Assembly: GCF_027568515.1 (NCBI RefSeq)
Contig: NZ_JANKZF010000009.1
Location: 62,001 to 126,000, forward strand
Length of the DNA stretch: 64,000 nucleotides
Direction: 5' to 3'
From: Arthrobacter sp. HY1533
Lineage (GTDB): Bacteria; Actinomycetota; Actinomycetes; Actinomycetales; Micrococcaceae
Under the pieces are notes generated by a model that was not told the DNA's origin, made no database searches, and saw only the letters and a list, made by a program, of their open reading frames with translations. Below, one piece after another: positions 61,609 through 64,000 of the stretch (position 1 is its first letter; each line of letters begins with the position of its first letter). The translations under genes and the position numbers were made by a program.

Positions 61609-63927
61609 ATGGGCGGTTCGGTGAATTTCCCGGTCAACCGGGAGGGTTTCTCCACCACAGATGCTGTGGCGGAACTACTGAATGCCTTTACCTTTCCTTC
61701 CATCATTCCCTTGGGGTCTGACATTGCGGCCCTGGCTGATCTGCCCGAGCTGCCCACGCCCGTGCCGGCACCTGGGGTTGCCGCCGAGCAAGACGAACCC
61801 GGGCAGGGCCCTGGCTCCCGATTGCAGGGTGTCCGTGCCCTTCAGGACAGCACCACCACGGCCCTAGCCGCGGTGCACCGGCACAAGAACCAGGGCGCAG
61901 CCCTGACAGCCGTGTTGGTCGAACGCATGGTCTCCGCCGCCGAGGCCGAAGCCACCTTGTTGGGGCTGGATCCGTGGCAGCGCGAAATCAGCAAGGCCGG
62001 GGTGCGGGCCGAGATCGCCGGGTTGTTCACCATTACGGAGGGTTATGCCGGGGCGCTGATGATCGATGCGGCCACCCTGGTCCGGAACCTCCCCGCCACC
62101 CTGGCCCAACTGTCGGAGGGGGTGTTGGGGTGGGAGCATGCGGTCATCATCGCCGAGGAAACCACCCTCCTCCGCCAAGCTCACCTGCCCCAAGACACCA
62201 TCGACGCCTTCGAACAAGTGTTGTTGGGTAAGGCGGAGCATGCCACGCTGCCGAGTTTCAGGGAGAAGGCCCGCCGGGCCCGGGAACGCTCCTACCCGGA
62301 AACCCTGGCACCCAAAACGAGGCGGGCGTATGAGTACCGGCGGATAGGGATCAGCCGCTCCCGGGACGGCATGTCCTGGTTCAACCTCTACGGCCCCTCA
62401 CCCACCATTGAAGCAATCTGGGCCCAATGCACCGCGACCGCGCAGGCAGCCCAAGGACCCCACGAAGACCGCACCCTGACCCAGCTCCGTGCCGATATCG
62501 CCGCCGCCCTCCTCCTCTGCCAAACCCTCGAGGCCAACAACATCCACGCACCCGCGCCCGCACCCGCACCCGCCAGTGACAGCGCCACCAACACCCCGGG
62601 CGGCAGCACCGAAAACGGCACCGCCAGTGCCAGTGACCCCGTCGCTGGCGTAGGTACCGGACGGGCCTTCACGGCAGGCGCCACAGCAGGCTCCTGCACC
62701 GTGCCGCAAAGTTCCTGGTTCAGCCGAGTCGAGCAAGAACCCGACCTCTGCCAGGGCGGGGGCTTCCCCGACCCCGACACCCTCGGCCCGTACTTCTACT
62801 CCTGGCAACTCCCCACCTTCGACGACCCCGATTACGAGAATCCATACTTCAGGGAACCGGACCCTAGGAACCAGCCCGACTGGCCGGTCCCCGGCCAACC
62901 ACCCACGCTCACCCCCACAACCACCAACAGCGCAGCCGCGCCCGAAACCAATTCGAAGGGGAGCAATGTGTCCGGAACCGGTTCTGAGACGTGGCCTCCG
63001 CTGCCCACCGTGACCCCAATACTGTTGGTGCCGGCGTTGTCACTGCTCGGGTTCACGGACGAGCCCGCGTGGATGTCAGGAGCAGGACCCATCAGCATTG
63101 AGGTCGCCAAATACCTCACCGCCAATGCGCCGAGTTTTTACCGGGTGTTGGTGGATCCGATATCGAACCAGCCCCTGGACGCCGCTCCGGATGTCCACCG
63201 CCTCACACAGGCCATGAAAACCAGGCTGCTGATCCGGGACGAGTACTGTGTGTTCCCGGGCTGCAACGCCAGGGCGGTGAACTGCGAAGATGACCACATC
63301 CAGGCGTTCGCCACCGGCGGGCGGACGATCCTGGAGAACCTTGAGATTTTGTGCAGCTTCCATCATCGGCTCAAACACCACGGGGACGATAGAACCCGCA
63401 CCGGCGGAGTGCGCACCGACCAGTCCTTTGAACGCCAGCTCGTCCACCCCCGCGCCTGGACACCCCGCATGACCGAGAACGGGATCGAATGGACCAGCCC
63501 CGCCGGCTACCACTACCCACCCGAGCAACAAGACACCCAACCACCGGTCTACCCTGATTCACTCAAGATTCTCATCGACACCGTCCTGAAAGCACTCGAG
63601 CAGCGCCAAGACCAGGACAATGCCCAGGACAGTGACAGTGACAGTGGCGGTGAGGGAACGCTCGGAGACTGCCCCTGCGAGCAATGCCAAGGAATCTGCG
63701 ACACACCCGACCCATACCAAGACCAGGACCATGACTCCGACCCCGAAGCCCACCCCGACTGGATCTTCGAAGAAGACATGGACCCCCAGGACCCCCGCTG
63801 GGACAGCTACCACTGGGACCGAGGCAACCTCCCCGAACCACCAGCCCGCAGCCAGGAAGAGGAAGAAATGCTCGGGCGTATGTCCATCGAAGAATACCTA
63901 CGCCGCCACCACGGCGAGGCCGCCTGA
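61609..63927 (+). CDS. DUF222/HNH endonuclease-signature protein (13E12-repeat family)
   Basis: 772 residues. The N-terminal DUF222 domain is helical (about 50-310, with AALTAVLVERMVSAAEAEATLLGLDPW and RRARERSYPETLAPKTRRAYEYRR). An insertion of about 200 residues rich in Pro, Ala, Ser and Asp follows, then a C-terminal HNH domain (about 545-590): YCVFPGCNAR, CEDDHIQAFATGG, LCSFHHRLKHHG. The tail is low-complexity (DNAQDSDSDSGGEG). This family is multicopy in Arthrobacter and mycobacteria and may be mobile or transferred. ATG 61609 is chosen because a perfect TATAAT lies six bases before it; the frame is open to 61417. Confidence 0.88.
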   Translation: MGGSVNFPVNREGFSTTDAVAELLNAFTFPSIIPLGSDIAALADLPELPTPVPAPGVAAEQDEPGQGPGSRLQGVRALQDSTTTALAAVHRHKNQGAALTAVLVERMVSAAEAEATLLGLDPWQREISKAGVRAEIAGLFTITEGYAGALMIDAATLVRNLPATLAQLSEGVLGWEHAVIIAEETTLLRQAHLPQDTIDAFEQVLLGKAEHATLPSFREKARRARERSYPETLAPKTRRAYEYRRIGISRSRDGMSWFNLYGPSPTIEAIWAQCTATAQAAQGPHEDRTLTQLRADIAAALLLCQTLEANNIHAPAPAPAPASDSATNTPGGSTENGTASASDPVAGVGTGRAFTAGATAGSCTVPQSSWFSRVEQEPDLCQGGGFPDPDTLGPYFYSWQLPTFDDPDYENPYFREPDPRNQPDWPVPGQPPTLTPTTTNSAAAPETNSKGSNVSGTGSETWPPLPTVTPILLVPALSLLGFTDEPAWMSGAGPISIEVAKYLTANAPSFYRVLVDPISNQPLDAAPDVHRLTQAMKTRLLIRDEYCVFPGCNARAVNCEDDHIQAFATGGRTILENLEILCSFHHRLKHHGDDRTRTGGVRTDQSFERQLVHPRAWTPRMTENGIEWTSPAGYHYPPEQQDTQPPVYPDSLKILIDTVLKALEQRQDQDNAQDSDSDSGGEGTLGDCPCEQCQGICDTPDPYQDQDHDSDPEAHPDWIFEEDMDPQDPRWDSYHWDRGNLPEPPARSQEEEEMLGRMSIEEYLRRHHGEAA

Positions 63928-64000
63928 CAAGCTTTCCGCGGGACCACAGGGTTGGCACACATAGACTTCAATGAACATTTGTCCATCCGGGGGAGAACAG

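Overview
The window is a chromosomal segment of a high-GC Gram-positive actinobacterium, most likely an Arthrobacter-like member of the Micrococcaceae. The evidence is its strongly GC-biased third codon positions, mycothiol conjugate amidase (mycothiol is made only by actinobacteria), a WhiB regulator, an actinobacterial S-adenosylhomocysteinase, a LAxTG wall protein and DUF3499, DUF4245, DUF4307 and DUF5719 proteins. I see no rRNA, tRNA, CRISPR array, phage or insertion sequence. The genus is inference; the phylum is well supported.

Layout. 1-5.5 kb: a truncated DeoR regulator, aldose epimerase, AI-2E transporter, threonine ammonia-lyase and a sortase-anchored wall protein. 5.5-13.5 kb: greA, DUF4307, mca, a small membrane protein, a thioredoxin-fold DUF255 protein and a three-gene MacA/MacB-like ABC exporter. 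13.5-19.4 kb: tandem 32-base repeats, a cupin/TetR divergent pair, hemolysin III, isoprenyl transferase, PhoH, an unknown protein and a lone prepilin peptidase. 19.4-26.6 kb: a CitA/CitB-type two-component system divergent from a CitMHS citrate transporter, a NUDIX hydrolase and a tetR-MFS exporter operon. 26.6-33 kb: fumC, carbonic anhydrase, DUF4245, glpX, a FemAB-like transferase and a DUF559-type nuclease-like gene between two related palindromes. 33-48.1 kb: a conserved actinobacterial envelope and housekeeping neighbourhood (manA, LCP, purE, purK, GtrA, TIGR03089, whiB, a giant GT2 glycosyltransferase, DUF5719, a zincin-like protein, DUF3499, Trm112, ahcY). From memory it resembles the M. 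tuberculosis whiB2-manA-sahH-purEK region. 48.1-58 kb: an MBL hydrolase, an L,D-transpeptidase lipoprotein, a second prepilin peptidase and a complete tad/flp pilus operon on the minus strand (flp, tadE, tadG-like, cpaB, tadZ, tadA, tadB, tadC). 58.3-64 kb: divergent RDD and SpoIIM-type membrane proteins, a repeat-rich intergenic region, a DUF4190 protein and a DUF222/HNH nuclease.

Two themes cut across the genes. First, many start codons lie 6-8 bases after a TAnnnT hexamer, as expected of leaderless transcripts. This decides several starts (aldose epimerase, the TetR at 14.2 kb, purK, the HNH nuclease) and creates tightly overlapped divergent promoters at 18.8 and 59.1 kb. Second, intergenic regions carry at least three families of short repeated sequence: a TCGAGCCTGTCGA-type element, a 32-base GCATCACTTGATG-type tandem repeat, and a CCGCAGC-GCTGCGG palindrome. 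The most distinctive single loci are the nuclease-like gene flanked by palindromes (31.8-33.0 kb), the wall protein whose four repeats each carry C-X11-C, and the glycosyltransferase with no ordinary start codon ahead of its first conserved strand.
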